Origin: Calamus simplicifolius
Taxonomy: Eukaryota; Streptophyta; Magnoliopsida; Arecales; Arecaceae
Assembly: GCA_900491605.1 (NCBI GenBank)
Contig: UESW01004359.1
Coordinates: forward strand, 842,364 to 906,363
Direction of reading: 5' to 3'
Length of the DNA: 64,000 nt
Shown here: positions 33,842-46,656 of the stretch, piece by piece
Layout of the letters: each line of letters begins with the position of its first letter
Position numbering within the stretch: the first letter of the stretch is position 1
Position numbers and translations under genes: made by a program
The notes under the pieces: model-generated
What the model saw: the letters and a program-made list of their open reading frames with translations, nothing else
Told to the model about the DNA's origin: nothing
The model's database searches: none

Positions 33842-36800
33842 TCATACAAGGATCTGAGATTTGGCAGCAGAGCGCGAACAAAGCGTTCGCGCACTCTTGG
33901 CACTCTTGGTTAGACTGCAGGCACAGCCCTCAAGAAGCTCAAGATCTTCCTCACATGTCAAGATGGAAGCCATCTTAGGATTTTCCAATAGCATTTTTGA
34001 GGTCAGGTATCCAGACACTGTCCATGTCTGATAAAGCCTTGCTTGCTTCCCAATAAACCTTCCAGTTCGGCTATCATAGTATTCTGGCCACTTGTCATTA
34101 GAAAGCCTCTTCTCAGCAACTGCAATAGCCTTCCGGGCCAATTCCGGCCTTCCCATTTTAATGCAAGCCAATGTGAACTGAAATAGCAAGCATGAGAGCA
34201 GTTAGCATAGCATGTTTGGAGAAGATAAAAGCAAGAAAAAGTCTGCAACGAAATGCAAGGATACCTGCCATAGTAGTGTGGGCCAAGATCCACCATTATG
34301 ATATGACCAAGGGCTGCAAAATAATGCTTTTTATTAGATGAAACATCTCAGCCCCTGTGCCCCAAAAATCTGGCTACAGAATCTTCTAAACATAGATTTG
34401 CATTTCCTTTCTCCATTAAAATAGAAAAAATAACACAATCCTCTCTTGAGGGTTACCATTCACCATATTATTGAATCTACTATTCAAGTAGATATCAAAT
34501 TAAACATAGAGAGAGACATATCAACATATTTGATACTTGCTAAAACAAAACCCTTCGGTGATACTTCTATGTCATATGTACATCTAAATATTGTTGTTTC
34601 ATGTTAGTTTGCAACCGTTCAGTAGTTATATTGGAGGTGAATAAAGTTTGGTAGCTTATAAGAATTGAACAGGATTTTTGAGAAGCGTAATGCATTCAAA
34701 TTCATCATGACACAGCTTGTGCTGAAAAACAAACTAGAGAAAAGGGATTTCCTATCATATATGTGCAATCAGTGTCCATCAGCAGATATAAGATGACAAA
34801 CAACAGTACATAAAGCATATGCATAATCCAACATGCTTATTTTGATATAACTCATTAAATGTTCTTTATTATCAATGAAGAATCAAAATAGCACAAGCAA
34901 AGAGAAGCCTTCATAGAATACGACTTAAACATGACAAGAAGAGAATGTCCTTAACCCCCTCAATGATAATATGATATCTGAGTATTACAAGTAGCAACTC
35001 CATAATTACATATTTAAGGGCAGCATATGTTGCATATCTAATCTGAGATCTCGATTTATCTTAATCAATATGAAAGGTTGAAGAATTCTCAACACTTTTA
35101 TTTACAAATAATTGGGATATTTGGTTATCTTTAAGTAGAGACTGGGAACAGTTTACATTTTTCTTTTTACCAAAAGCTAATACAATATACTTATAATTTG
35201 GTGAGTATTACCCATAAAAGTCTTGGCCAATATATTCACATCATAATGACCAATTTCTAGTGTATACTGCTTATGCCAACCAAGGGGAAAAAACAAAGCT
35301 ACTTTGGTTGCAAGAAAATCATATCAATACATAACACTATCCTATACTGAAATCTCAGACAAGATAAGACCATGAAATCAGCAGATAAATGAGCTAGAAA
35401 GGACATAGACAGTAAGAAAGCCTTACGTATTCTTTGGATCACTGCCAGTAATTATGCGCCACTCCTCAAATTCCAAAGCAGGATAACATATCTTGAGGGG
35501 CATATTCCCCACAAGGTCATCCCATTTATCCTCAATAAGGTTGAGAATGCCCTCAGCTTGTCTTGGAGTAGATAAAGATGAAACTATGGCCCAAAGGTTA
35601 CCAAGCGAGAAGAACCTAAAGTCCATATGAGCAGGCTGCACATTCCCAATAAGGTAGCCACCTTTCTCCGGAATCCAATTTACTAGCCAAGAAGGGATTT
35701 GTTCAGGATAGATGTTGAACTTGTTGGTAGCATCTTGGGAATATTCTTCAGTCTTGTAACGGTATATCTCATTGATCTTCTTCATATCCACCCAATAGTA
35801 CTCTCTGATGTGGAATGACAATGCACTTAGCCTATTATTGATGGCACGCAGCAGGTTCTTTGATCCCTCATTGACAGCGATCATTTCACGGGAGCATCGT
35901 AGAGCAGAGTAGAATAAGGCCTGTGGAACAGAATCGGTCAAGCACATAATAAATCCCTTTTTTCTGGACACAGATATAGTTAATGCCTATGCAGAGTCCG
36001 CTAACCATAGACAAATAACAGTAGTGCAGAGGAAGCATTTAATCATCCAGAATCCAGAAATGCTGTCAAGATTAAAAAAGACAGCCAACCACTAAACAAT
36101 TAGAGCTACCTTTTAGATTAACAGTTAGCATTGCTTCAGATATAGAATTCAACAACCATTACTTTGGGTGCTACTACGCATCATGAACAATATCACATAT
36201 AGAGTACCTATGTCTAACACCATATTCAGTTTTACCATAACCCAAAGGAACTGCCAAGAGTGAAATAAGGCTATTTCTGTGTTCCTTGCCACTTGTCTCT
36301 CATGGCTATGTTAGTTCATAGATATGATAACCCAATGCATATACTTTTCAGAAAAAAAATAAAATAAAATCAACTTATGAATTTTTTTTAAAAAAATTCC
36401 AAGATTATTGTGACTTCAAGGAAATTGTAACCAGTGCATGTATTAGCAATGCATCCAAGCCCTAACTCATGCATCTTGATGCAGGCAGTCTCACAGGATC
36501 CCATTGCAAACTCATACTATACCATTTTAAACTTATCTATCCTATCTTAAAGTAATTTGAGCAAGCCATACAATGAGCAATAGATTAGGTTTGCTTCAAT
36601 TGAGGATGTGAAAAAATTCCAAGATTATTGTGACTTCAAGGAAATTGTAACCAGTGCATGTATTAGCAATGCATCCAAGCCCTAACTCATGCATCTTGAT
36701 GCAGGCAGTCTCACAGGATCCCATTGCAAACTCATACTATACCATTTTAAACTTATCTATCCTATCTTAAAGTAATTTGAGCAAGCCATACAATGAGCAA

Positions 36801-39324
36801 TAGATTAGGTTTGCTTCAATTGAGGATGTGAAAATTTCAGTACAGTAGCAATTAACTCAATAATTGATCCTAGAAAACACCACAACCAGCAGATGCATTC
36901 TATTTCTGGAAAAATACGTCATAAACCTTAAAAAAAATACCCTACCAGCAGATGCTTTTGCCATATCAGGTTATAAGACATGTTATCATTCACAATGTCC
37001 CACAGAGGCTTGAATTATGCAAAAAGAGCTTCAAAGAATTTTCTTAATATTCTATCCTTTCTAAAAGAATGATACCTTACAAATCAATAGCTGTTTCTTT
37101 ATAAGGCAAATAACTTCATGGTCATTCATTTGTTTCCAGTACACGTTAGGAGTACACAAAAACAGGACTTCCCATGCACTGTTGGGGCATCTGATTTTAC
37201 TGTACATGTTTAAAGAATAGACACACATATACCCAGAAGGTCAGGAGTGCAGATACTACCCTGATCAAACAAACAGCTCTGTATGCAAGAAAGTTACTCC
37301 TAAGCACCATTATGTGGATTCAAGTTACATGCTATCCTTTATTTTTCCTTGATCCATTTTCCCTTTCTCCATGAAAGTTCAAGTCAACAAGGGGAGCAAG
37401 GACTGAAAACCTGTAACTTCCAAAATAGACTATTCAATAATATCCTAACTTACTTGGATCTCAAGACTATTCAATAATATCCTAACTTACTTGGATCTCA
37501 AGAGGATGGCCATGGATGCCCATCCGCCGATCTATCATGCAAGAGCCATCTGTCACTAACAGAGAAGGGAACATGTCAAATCCATCTGATAAACATAAAT
37601 TTAGGATCAGTTTAATGCCCGTTTGCACATCAACTCTCTCTTGCAGCGCATAGTCCCCAGTAATCTTTCCATAAGCACTCAATAGATGATCCACCATAAT
37701 CCTGTCAAAACAAGAAGTATAAGTTCAAGTTCCTCCAACATTAATCAGATTCATAACTCATGCTTACAGTCAAAACTAGATTAATCATGGGACTACAAAA
37801 TATTGACTGCAGACTCACCAGAATCCACTGGGGCTACACGCCCAATGGCCACCTCCCCAAAATCAGGATCCAGAACCTCCTCATATGCTTCATTACTTCC
37901 ATCCAAAGGCAGAGTTCTAATCTTAAAGCTAGCAGGCATCAATCCTTGTCCAGGGCTATAGCAATCCACAGTCTTTTCCCAGCTCTGGATATCAGATAGA
38001 AGACAATTATCATTATTGGAAAAGCAAGATAGAAGGTGTCCATACATTGGAAGTAAGTGCTCCATGCTTCTAAGTTGTTTGGGGTAACAAATCAGATATA
38101 TTTTTAACTCTGAATCTGGAGCCAAAAGACCTAAAGGAAATCAAGATACCCAAGTAAAGCAAGGAATTGTTAACAAATTAACACACAAATGTAACTCAAA
38201 AAAAACCTTTTCTTTGTGAATGATATAATTGTTAAGCAATTATTTGCAAAACATTGTCCTTAAAAAAAGAAAGGAAAGGGGAAACGGAGAAAAGTTACAG
38301 ATCTGATGCATGTATTCACTCCAAAATAATAACAGGAAATAAATTTAAACAAAATATTAATTTAAACAATGTTTACAGAATCAAGGGTGATGAACCGTGA
38401 TCAATTCTCATCCAGTATTTTTTTCCCCCATTTTTTAAAAGAAAAGAAACAGAAAAGGACAAGTCTAAACCTTTCCCAAAAATTTACGGGAGATCGATTC
38501 AACCAAGACAGTAATCGTAACAAAATCAATTCGATCAAGTTGATGGCGACAGAATTAATTAAAAATCAGTGACGAATGCGTCAACCTGTGATAAATTTCC
38601 GTCAAAATCCGAAGGGAAAAAATCGATTAATAGATAGGAAACACAGATGATTTTTATCAACTTTTTCCCTCAGAAAGATGACATGTTTATCATTAATACC
38701 TGTAATTGGAGGGTGTGGAGGAGAAAATTCTTGACGATCTCCGACTCCCCTTGAGAAGAAAGGCGAGGGCCGACGGCACGAAGTCCCGGATGAAGACCTG
38801 GTCGTAATTGAGGGCCTGCGCCCCTGGATCGTCCGCCGCCACCGTCCCCACCGGGTTCCCACAATAATTCACCATCGCCTTCTTCAACAGCCTCCATGCC
38901 TCCTTCTCCGCCTCCGATTCCTCCCTTTTCTCCACCGTCTCCGCCACCGATTCCTCTCTTTTCTCCACCGTCTGCGGCAGCACCGCCGCCGGAGCCGGTT
39001 CCTCCTGCTCCCTCTCGATCACGAGGGGCTTGACGGCGGCGAGGCCGCCCTGGACGTAGATCCGCTCGAAGGCCTTGTCTCCGGGCACCGGGTCGACGGA
39101 GGTGGAGAGGCGGCGGAGGGCGGGGGTGGCGTCGGGGGCGGGGGTGGGGGCGGGGGCAACGGCGGCGCGGACGAGGACGGGAGGGCAGCGACACGACGGT
39201 GGGGGCATTTCGGGAAGAGGGGCGGGGAGAATGAGGGATGGTGGGGGAATTTCGGGAAGAGGTGGAGGAGACGGTAGCAGGGTCTCACGGTGGCGGAGAG
39301 TGCCATGGAGCCCGTTGCATTCAT
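33842..39324 (-). CDS. Alkaline/neutral invertase (GH100), probably mitochondrial or plastid, six exons
   Basis: The enzyme hydrolyses sucrose to glucose and fructose at neutral to alkaline pH. Minus-strand exons are 39324-38700, 37984-37819, 37701-37491, 35920-35427, 34313-34265 and 34177-33842, all with GT-AG borders and matching phases. The N-terminus ([20 protein letters not shown] and on) is basic and serine/proline-rich, as in organelle-targeted members. Family landmarks are [93 protein letters not shown] and the terminal AAKSQILV. Three single-base shortfalls break the frame: near 39201-39205, 38747-38750 and 37685. With them allowed for, the coding length is exactly divisible by three (about 627 residues, normal for the family). 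Assembly error is therefore likely. The C-terminus has a slightly longer Ser/Ala-rich stretch than usual. Confidence 0.9.
36391..36830. repeat. 220-bp tandem duplication in invertase intron 3
   Basis: Two adjacent 220-bp copies (36391-36610 and 36611-36830) that look identical throughout by eye. Non-coding. Either very recent or an assembly artefact. Confidence 0.9.
37428..37501. repeat. 37-bp tandem duplication across the invertase exon 3 splice donor
   Basis: Copies at 37428-37464 and 37465-37501 are identical. Each contains the last codons of exon 3 (minus strand TTGAGATCCAA) and the donor GTAAGT. Confidence 0.92.
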
Positions 39325-41068
39325 TACCCCAATGGGGGACTGAAATCGATTTAAAAAAAAAATGAAGTAGAAGAATCTAAGGGCCTGAGTCAAAGAAATG
39401 AGGGACCTATCTATAAAAAAAAGCCACAAAAGGGGGACTTTTTAAAAAGTGGGAAGGAAAGAATGGAGAAGCGAAAGAAGTTGGAGGTTGTCTGAGAAAA
39501 AAGCGGAGGTTTGGTCTGAAATTTAGAAAGGAGGAAGGGAAGAGGGGAAGGTAGGTTCGAATATATAGAGGCCGGCGGATGGAAGGAAAGTGCGGAGAAA
39601 AAGGGTGGCCTCGGATTTAATTATGGTTTAAATCTAAATTCTTGGTTAAGGGTAGGCCTTGTGTGCAAGAAAATTACAGGTATACCACGTGCTTAAATTA
39701 GACTGCCTTTATTTTATTCTTTTATATTTTCCTATTTATCTTGTCTTTTATGATATTCTGAACGGAAAAAAAAAAAAAAAAAAAAAAAAACGTAGAGGAA
39801 ACGTAGGTTTTTTCCCCAAGTTTATTATTTCAATATGCACAATTAAATAAATCACGCTATGATTGGTTTTAAAAAATATAAAATTATAACAAAAAAGTGA
39901 TAAAAGAATCTTTCAAAGATCTAAAAAGAATTCAAAATTATCTATTTTTTAATCAAAATATACAAACAAAAAGTCTTGGCTTTTCAAAAGAAAAGTATAA
40001 ATCTTTTTACTTAAACGTGAAGTTATAAGTCTTTTCACCTTTTGGTTTTACTCGAAAAACCTACCCCTATCATACTTTTGTTGTAAGCTAGTCTTCGTTT
40101 TCAAGCAAAAGGCATTCGATCAACACTCATGTAATTATAAAATTTAATTATATATTTAATTTTATGAATAATAAATTTCTATCTTTATTTTTAACTAAAA
40201 AATAAAATTAAAAGAAAAGAAACTATTATATAATAATTAGTAAAAATATTATAATAATTATTATATAAAGATAAGAGATTCAAGCTGCTAAAATTAATTT
40301 CTTTTGTGAAATAATTTATTTTTTAAAATTTATTTTAGTAAAAATAAAATAATGCGTGTATTAATTTGGCGTGGAAAATGTGGCGATGAAAGATGATATG
40401 TGGCCCCGGTAAAGCTCTGGTCAAATATATCCTTAATAAAAGAAAAAAAAAAAAAAAAAAAAGGTGCGTAACAATCACGTGCAGCACCGCCCACGGCTCG
40501 GAATGCGGGGCAATCGTTCTAATGCCATAATTTCACATCATTGGAACCGTGAGATCTCGATCCAATGGTTGGCAATGCTAGCGTTATCCTCTGAATAACA
40601 TGAGATGGGGACAAGTAGAATAAGTTATCCCGAGAATATCGTGCCATGAACAAGCCCACGTTCTCTCGAAGGAGAGAGAGAGAGAGAGAGAGGAAAAGGG
40701 GTGGATAAGGCCGGTCCGAGCGTTGACGTGTCCGGGATTTTGATTGTACTTTTGGGGTCAGCAGCGGCCCGTTGCGTCCGGAGGGCGTCGGGCTTTTTTG
40801 GCAGCCTATGGTTGTGTCCACCATTAGATTACTACCACTTGTCAAATGTTGTAGGGCTCGTCCAAGAACCTCTCATTCTCCAGCATGCGACGGGTTGGAC
40901 GGGTCTAAGTCTCAATCCCGCACCAAACCCCAAGCCAAGGGACTGGAATGGGCCGGACCGAAGTCGGCCCTAAAATTTTCTTAAAAACGCTTCAGAGATG
41001 CATCATGCGGATTGAACATGCATATTATTGCTATCGAATTCTGTTCTTCGACTCAAATGTAATATTGA
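39325..41068. other. Invertase upstream region and intergenic DNA
   Basis: Presumed invertase promoter side (minus strand) just right of 39324. Includes an A run at 39764-39790, another near 40442-40461, and a (GA)n microsatellite at 40671-40692. No clear TATA box or gene could be assigned. Confidence 0.55.
40671..40692. repeat. (GA)n microsatellite
   Basis: Eleven GA units. Confidence 0.93.
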
Positions 41069-41207
41069 TTTGAGTATCGAAGGGTCTTTCATGAATGATC
41101 ATCTTCAACGCCTATCGCATGAGGACTTTTTTATAGATCCGTCCAAAAGGAAGTCCGATAAGGAGACCAATCGTGCCCGAGTCGAATGACAGATTCTGAC
41201 GACAACA
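41069..41207 (+). repeat. LTR 3'-end fragment of a Gypsy-type element
   Basis: Aligns by eye with the last 140 bp of the LTRs at 22228 and 30669. Shared pieces are GAGGGTCTT-like, CAACGCCT...GTGAGGAC-like, TAGATCCGTCC, CGAGTCG and ACAGATTCTG, ending GACAACA. No internal sequence or second LTR is next to it, so it is a truncated or solo remnant of a related family. Confidence 0.65.
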
Positions 41208-41943
41208 CATATATATCATTATACATATCAAAATTTAATAAACTTTATCGTATATTACATGCACGATAGCATATGTACACGATCAATTCATTCGTTCTGT
41301 GCAGCAAGTATTTTCTAAATTTTAGAATCTTTGTCATAGAAAACAATTTTTGCACCATGACGATTGATCCGCACAAAAGTTTACCGCACCTGAACAGCGA
41401 AGCTCTCGATGCGGGTCCTCGGCGCGAACCAACCACAGTAGGCGATGCAAAAAGAATTTTTTCTCGTTCAAATTTGGTACTGAATTTGTGCTTACAAGAA
41501 ATAAACCCGGCACTACAGTAATCGAAGATTTTTATATATAATATTAGATTTGGATTAACGTCTGAAAGCTTAAATCCTAAAGAAACAAGCCCAGTACCGA
41601 CCCCTCTAGCGCTATTCTTTCAATTTGATTTGTCGAGTTGCTGGTTCTTGGATAATAATGGAAGCTTGGACAGTTGGACTTGGTTCAAAATTTCAGTCTA
41701 GAACTAGATTGAAAGTCACTATGAAGAGCAAAGCAAAAATTTATTTAAATCCTCTTTGGATAATTCAGCTAGATCATTGAACTTGGAAACAGATTTCTAG
41801 TATTGCATAATAAAAAACCTAGTCCAATCTATGTCGCTTGGGCCAAAGACCACTCGAATTTAATTTGAATTTGGATCCGGTTCAACATGTCTCTTGAATT
41901 GTCCTCTTGTTGTTATTATATAGCAATGGCACATATGGTGGTC
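41208..41943. other. Intergenic stretch
   Basis: No gene, repeat family or regulatory structure recognised. Confidence 0.5.
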
Positions 41944-42700
41944 TTTTTTTTTTTTTTTTGATACAAACGGTGATTCACACCGCCCTATGTTGGGTTAGAC
42001 CATTACATCAGAAACTAATAACTGGAACAAAATCAGAGGGCAGTGGTCTCTCGGTCTCCATCTTCAATAACTAGAGTGAGAGGCCACCCTTGCAGCAATC
42101 CAGTCCGTAACAGCATTGGCTTCACGATAGACATGGCGGATCTGAATGTTAGGAGCTTCCAATATCATAGAGCGGATATCACATAATAATAGGATAGAAG
42201 GCAAGTGGGAACTATGCTGTTGTGGATCCATCGAATAACAATAATGGAGTCCCCTTCAATGATGAGGATGCGGGCGTTCAGGGTCCGAATAGCATAGGAT
42301 ATACCCGCCCAACCCGTATAGAGCTCAGTCAGAGATACCGAGGAATCAAGAAGGCCAAAACCCCCAGCTGCCAGCATCATACCATCCGCATCACGAATAA
42401 CATAAGCTGATCCAGCGCTTCTACCTCGGATACTCCCATCAAAGATAATTTTAACAAACCCTGGAGGAGAAGGCTCTCAAGAAATAAAAATCGTACGCCG
42501 ATTTGCTGCCGCAGCAGCAGAGGAGACCCAGTGTCCAAGGTTCGCAAAATCAAAAGATCCCTGATGGGAAGAGTACTCAGCATAAAGGGATGTAGCCGCT
42601 ATGAAAATCCTGCGAGGAGGATGAACCATATCCGAGAACAAAATCTGATTCTGAAAAAGCCATATCTGATAAGTAATATAAGCCCAGAATGAACCCCGCT
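41944..42700 (-). mobile_element. 5'-truncated L1-type LINE, copy 3
   Basis: The poly(A) tail appears as a T run at 41944-41959. The minus strand encodes the L1 RNase H-like domain, with LTELYTGWAGISYAIRTLNA and IIEGDSIIVIRW. Upstream of it is a segment reading VHPPRRIFIAA near 42620. Frames are broken. The 5' limit is approximate. Confidence 0.8.
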
Positions 42701-43547
42701 GATCTTTTATCTTGCCATGAAATTTTTTCAGCTATCATGCCCCAATTTGTTCCCTATCTTTGAACTGGTCTTCAATCTTGATTTTAAATTCTTTACTTGT
42801 TTCCATCTTCCTCCTTTATGAATTAACAAACAAGAATGAGTTCATAATGCATGACCCAATTCGATCGAAATCTCATCATTTGTTGGATTCTTGGTCAATA
42901 TAACTTTGCGAGATTTTATGCAGGCAAGAGATATATATAAAGACAGGTGCAAATTAAACAAAGAAAACTGAAAAAATAAAATTTCTTAACCTTAGGACAG
43001 GGGTTTGACAGTCTCTTGGGATGGAACGAATTGATTAGATTTAATTGAAAGCTTAGACTCTTTGGATGAGTACATGGACATGATATGCTGTTTATTATGT
43101 GGAGTCCTCATCCAGGAAATCAAATATTATGAGATAATTGGCTACCATATCTGACATGATACATGCTAGAAAGAAATAAGAAGAGGTTCAAAGTATGTGG
43201 GCAAGTGCATGAAGATAAGAGGTGTTACATGAAACTTATCTTGTAGGATTAAGTGGTGGGAATTAATTACCTGACCTAATCCTATGAGATTAATAGCTGC
43301 CACAGTTGGCAGGACCTGCTTTGGAAAAATAAAGGAATGTAGGGTCAATATGTAACTGCTCATTATGATCTTACATGTTGCCTAGTCTTGTAAATTGGCA
43401 TCAGAGAATTTGTATAACAATCATTCTTGTAGCCTTAAATGGGTCTGGGTATGTGAGAACTTTACAATACTTTGATATGAACCAAGTTGGTGTTTTAGCC
43501 CAAAGTTTGGACCTAGATCTTACCTACTTGATCTTGGCCGCCGAGCC
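42701..43547. other. Intergenic stretch
   Basis: No gene recognised; the 85-codon plus-strand frame at 43375-43632 runs into the transposon arm and has no family. Confidence 0.5.
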
Positions 43548-43550
43548 TAA

Positions 43551-43760
43551 GGCAGTGTTTGATATGGGGGATAAGGAAGGATATCCAGGGGATATCCTCC
43601 TTATTCCAAAATGCTATAACTATGAAGGATAGCACGGAATAAAATTAACCAGAGGGGATAACCCATGGTTAACCATGGGTTATCCCTGAACTTATTCCCT
43701 AGAGACTGGGGGAATAGCTGGTTACTCCTTCGCTATCCTTTGAGGGTAAATATGTTAATT
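43551..43760. repeat. Left arm of the Pack-type element
   Basis: Homologous to 7817-8000. Shares GATATCC, ATAACTAT.AAGGATA, AATTAACCAGA, GGTTAACCATGGGTTATCCC and GGAATAGCTG in order. Confidence 0.8.
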
Positions 43761-43796
43761 TAAAAAAATTTGCTTGCCCTAGACCTTTTTGCCTCC

Positions 43797-43930
43797 CCCT
43801 CCCGTCCGAGCCGTCATCGCGATCTACTGCCTTTCTTCTCCCCTCCCGTCCGAGCCGTCATCGCGATCCACTGCCTTTCTTCTCCCCTCCGTCTAAGCCG
43901 TCGTCGCGATCCACTGCCTTTCTTCTCCGC
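43797..43930. repeat. 44-bp tandem repeat in a gene-like 5' leader
   Basis: Three copies of a unit containing CCGAGCCGTCATCGCGATCC and CTGCCTTTCTTCTC. It is followed near 44020 by GAAGTAAGT, a plausible splice donor. Looks like a CT-rich plant 5' UTR with first-intron start. Confidence 0.75.
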
Positions 43931-46513
43931 TCTCTTTCCCTCGATTGCTCGTTTAGCCCTCGCCCTCTTCTCTTTGGAATCGAGGGTTTCTGGCGACGCT
44001 CTTTCCCCGGAGACATCGAAGTAAGTCTTCCCTTAATTCTTCTAGCGTATTATCCCTTCATTTCTTCTAGCGTATTGTTTGCACGATTCTATTGTTTCTT
44101 TTCATGTAATGTAGTTCTTTTTCTCTTGATTTCTAACATAGAGTTCGATTTTTTGACTTTTCTCGAGTTCACTCCCTCCCCAGTTTAGATTCTATTCTCC
44201 AAATCCTTTATTTTCAATATCACATTCATTTCTTTTTGATTTTTTTTTCCCTAGTTCTCTCTGTGAAATAATCCTAGGTCTGCTTAATTTTTGGTATTTT
44301 GAGAAATTTTCTTTTCTTCCGAAATGTTTAGATGAGATTGAAGCAGATACTAGACTTGTGGTAGTTGTCAGAACATGGTTATTCATCAGAAAATAGGCTG
44401 TAATTTTGATTCCTGAATTTTTGGTTGGTAAAATGAAACAATTAATTCCCAAATAATATCTACCGGAAGAGGCACAAAAAAATTTTGTATTGCAAAACAG
44501 TTGTTGATGCTAGGCAAAGGCAATCTTTTGTAATACAAAGTGTGTTGATCGATGGTCAGCAACTGGACTTCTCTAATTCAATTTTAGAAAAGTCCATTTC
44601 GATTTGTTTTGTCCAAATTCAAGCATGATATAATTGAAAAAAAAAATCTGGACTACTGATCTTTATGTAGTCTTTTTCTTTCTTGTTTGAGAGCAAATCA
44701 ATATTCTAGAATTTCAGATACATTTAGATAAAAGGATGGTCTGAGTATCTGGTCAAAGTATTGAAGATCATGTATTTATTTTTATATTGCTTTGTACTTG
44801 TTTTGCAGTCCAGTGCTTTGTCTTTCTGCAGTCTTCATTTTTTAAGTTTCTAGAGGCATTCTTACATAAGCTGGTGCAGTATTGATTAAGCTCTAAAATA
44901 TTATTGTTATGGGGCATTTGTCTATGAAGTTCGTGACATGATCTGACTTTGAATAATGTTAGGCTTTTAAGCTTATGATTTTTCTTCACAGGCTTATCCT
45001 ATAGGAAACTCTTGTGGGAATTATTATAGAATGTAATGAATGCATATGTATTTGCCTTAGTCTTTTCAAACTACCTGGGGAAATAACTGACTTCGATAGT
45101 AGTCGTTGTAATCATGGGATGATTGGCTTTATTAAGTTGAGAAGCTGATCAGTGGATGGCATGGTAGTAGTTCTTATTTTAACTGAAATCATCTATTTCT
45201 TTTACCTTGCACTGTAAGTTGGTAGAAATGGTCACACAAGATTTTCTTATTTCATTTCATATAATGTTCATTTGTTCAGGCAAGTTTAAGCTTTCTTGTA
45301 ATCAACAGTGGCGTTATTGGTGTTGTGTGAATACAAATCCTCGTGCTTGCATGTGAGATCTTGTTATAATATAACTTCACATATCCTTTTAATCTAGTTT
45401 TGCATGATATGACAAGCATATGGACAGAATCTTGTTGCAGCCTACTGGCATGGGTGAGTAACCACCGTTTAATCCTTTTTCAGTAAAGCAGGTGATTCAT
45501 TCGTGATTAATCTTTGGCATTCCTCTTTGGTGTTTTATATTATATTTTGCAAATTTATCAACCAGGTTGGTTTTTATATAAGATCATCTCATTTCCTATT
45601 AGTTGATGCTTTGGATTCTGAATTTAATTGGCAAGGTATTCTTTCTTAATATTTCCTCTTATAGTAAGCAAAAGTAAATTGCAGTAGGCTCTGTTTGTAA
45701 GTTGAAAGTATCTCAGCTTGAGGAAAATCAAGGGTGATTATTCTCTCTATAGCATTGTTGCTTTTTGGTTGTTGTATTGAAAGTATCTATTCTATATATA
45801 ATGGAAAAGTAACTGAATCCAGCATGCAAATTAAGCTAGGGCATTCAAATTATAAATATCTACCCTATATATGTAATAGTCTCTGCGGTGGCCTTTGCCT
45901 GAATTTACTGGAAGGTTTCAAGTCCTTCATGCTGGATTTGCTTTTCACAGGCTGAGTTTTAGATTTTTGACTGATGTGTTTTAGTATCATGCCATGTTCA
46001 CTTCCTGATTGGCTTGTTGAATTTGAGAAACCAATGGAGTTGATTCAGCACAGGTCTTAGAGAGCCCCAGCTGAGCTTGAGAAATGGTGGCCATGGTAGT
46101 ACCCTCCTCATCCTCACCAGTAGCAGCCAAAGTTGCTGGGGTGGCTGTTCCCTGAGGTGATCCAATGAGTCATCGATCTATTTATTATTTCATTATTTCA
46201 TTATTCCATTATCAATATTGACCTCTGCTCTACCTACCTTTCTTTCATTATTTGGAATTCCATTATCAATGCTACTTGATGATGACATTATGATGCTGTT
46301 CCATACCTGTAAGTGTAGGAATCGTGCCATCACCAGTGCTTACTACCGAGGAGCTGTAGGGGCAAAAAAGAACAAAATGAGATGACTGAACCAAGAGTGG
46401 TTGACCTAAGCCTTGTAAGGGTGTTTCTTATGAATTGTGCTAAATTCAGTTATGTGCTGCTCATGTGTTTCCTAATTATTTTTCTTTGGTTTTATGTGTG
46501 TGTGTGTGATAAG

Positions 46514-46656
46514 AATTGGAAGAGAAGAGGAAGCAGAGGGCTCAGGTTGCTTATGAGAGGAGGAAGCAGCTGGCTAGGTTGCGCCAGAAGGCAGAGAAGG
46601 TAGTTGAAGAGAAGCTTGGTTCTCAACTTGACATCCTGGCCCCGTTGAAGTACTGA
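46514..46656 (+). pseudogene. RPL13A: Ribosomal protein L13a (uL13), last exon only
   Basis: An intact 47-codon frame including the stop gives [20 protein letters not shown], then [20 protein letters not shown] with a final Tyr. This is the highly conserved C-terminus of plant 60S subunit protein L13a. It is preceded by AAG at an apparent intron end (TGTGTGTGTGATAAG) and followed by typical 3' UTR sequence. I found none of the upstream exons for the RNA-binding body of the protein, so this is a gene tail, not a functional gene. The acceptor lacks a good pyrimidine tract. Confidence 0.85.

Noticed and set aside
38670..39194. Pro/Arg-rich 174-codon frame overlapping invertase exon 1
   Set aside because: Only its last part ([16 protein letters not shown]) is real coding sequence, namely the end of exon 1 after a one-base slip; the rest is a shadow.
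39764..39790. A run as a possible retroposon tail upstream of the invertase gene
   Set aside because: No LINE or SINE body or target duplication is recognisable next to it.
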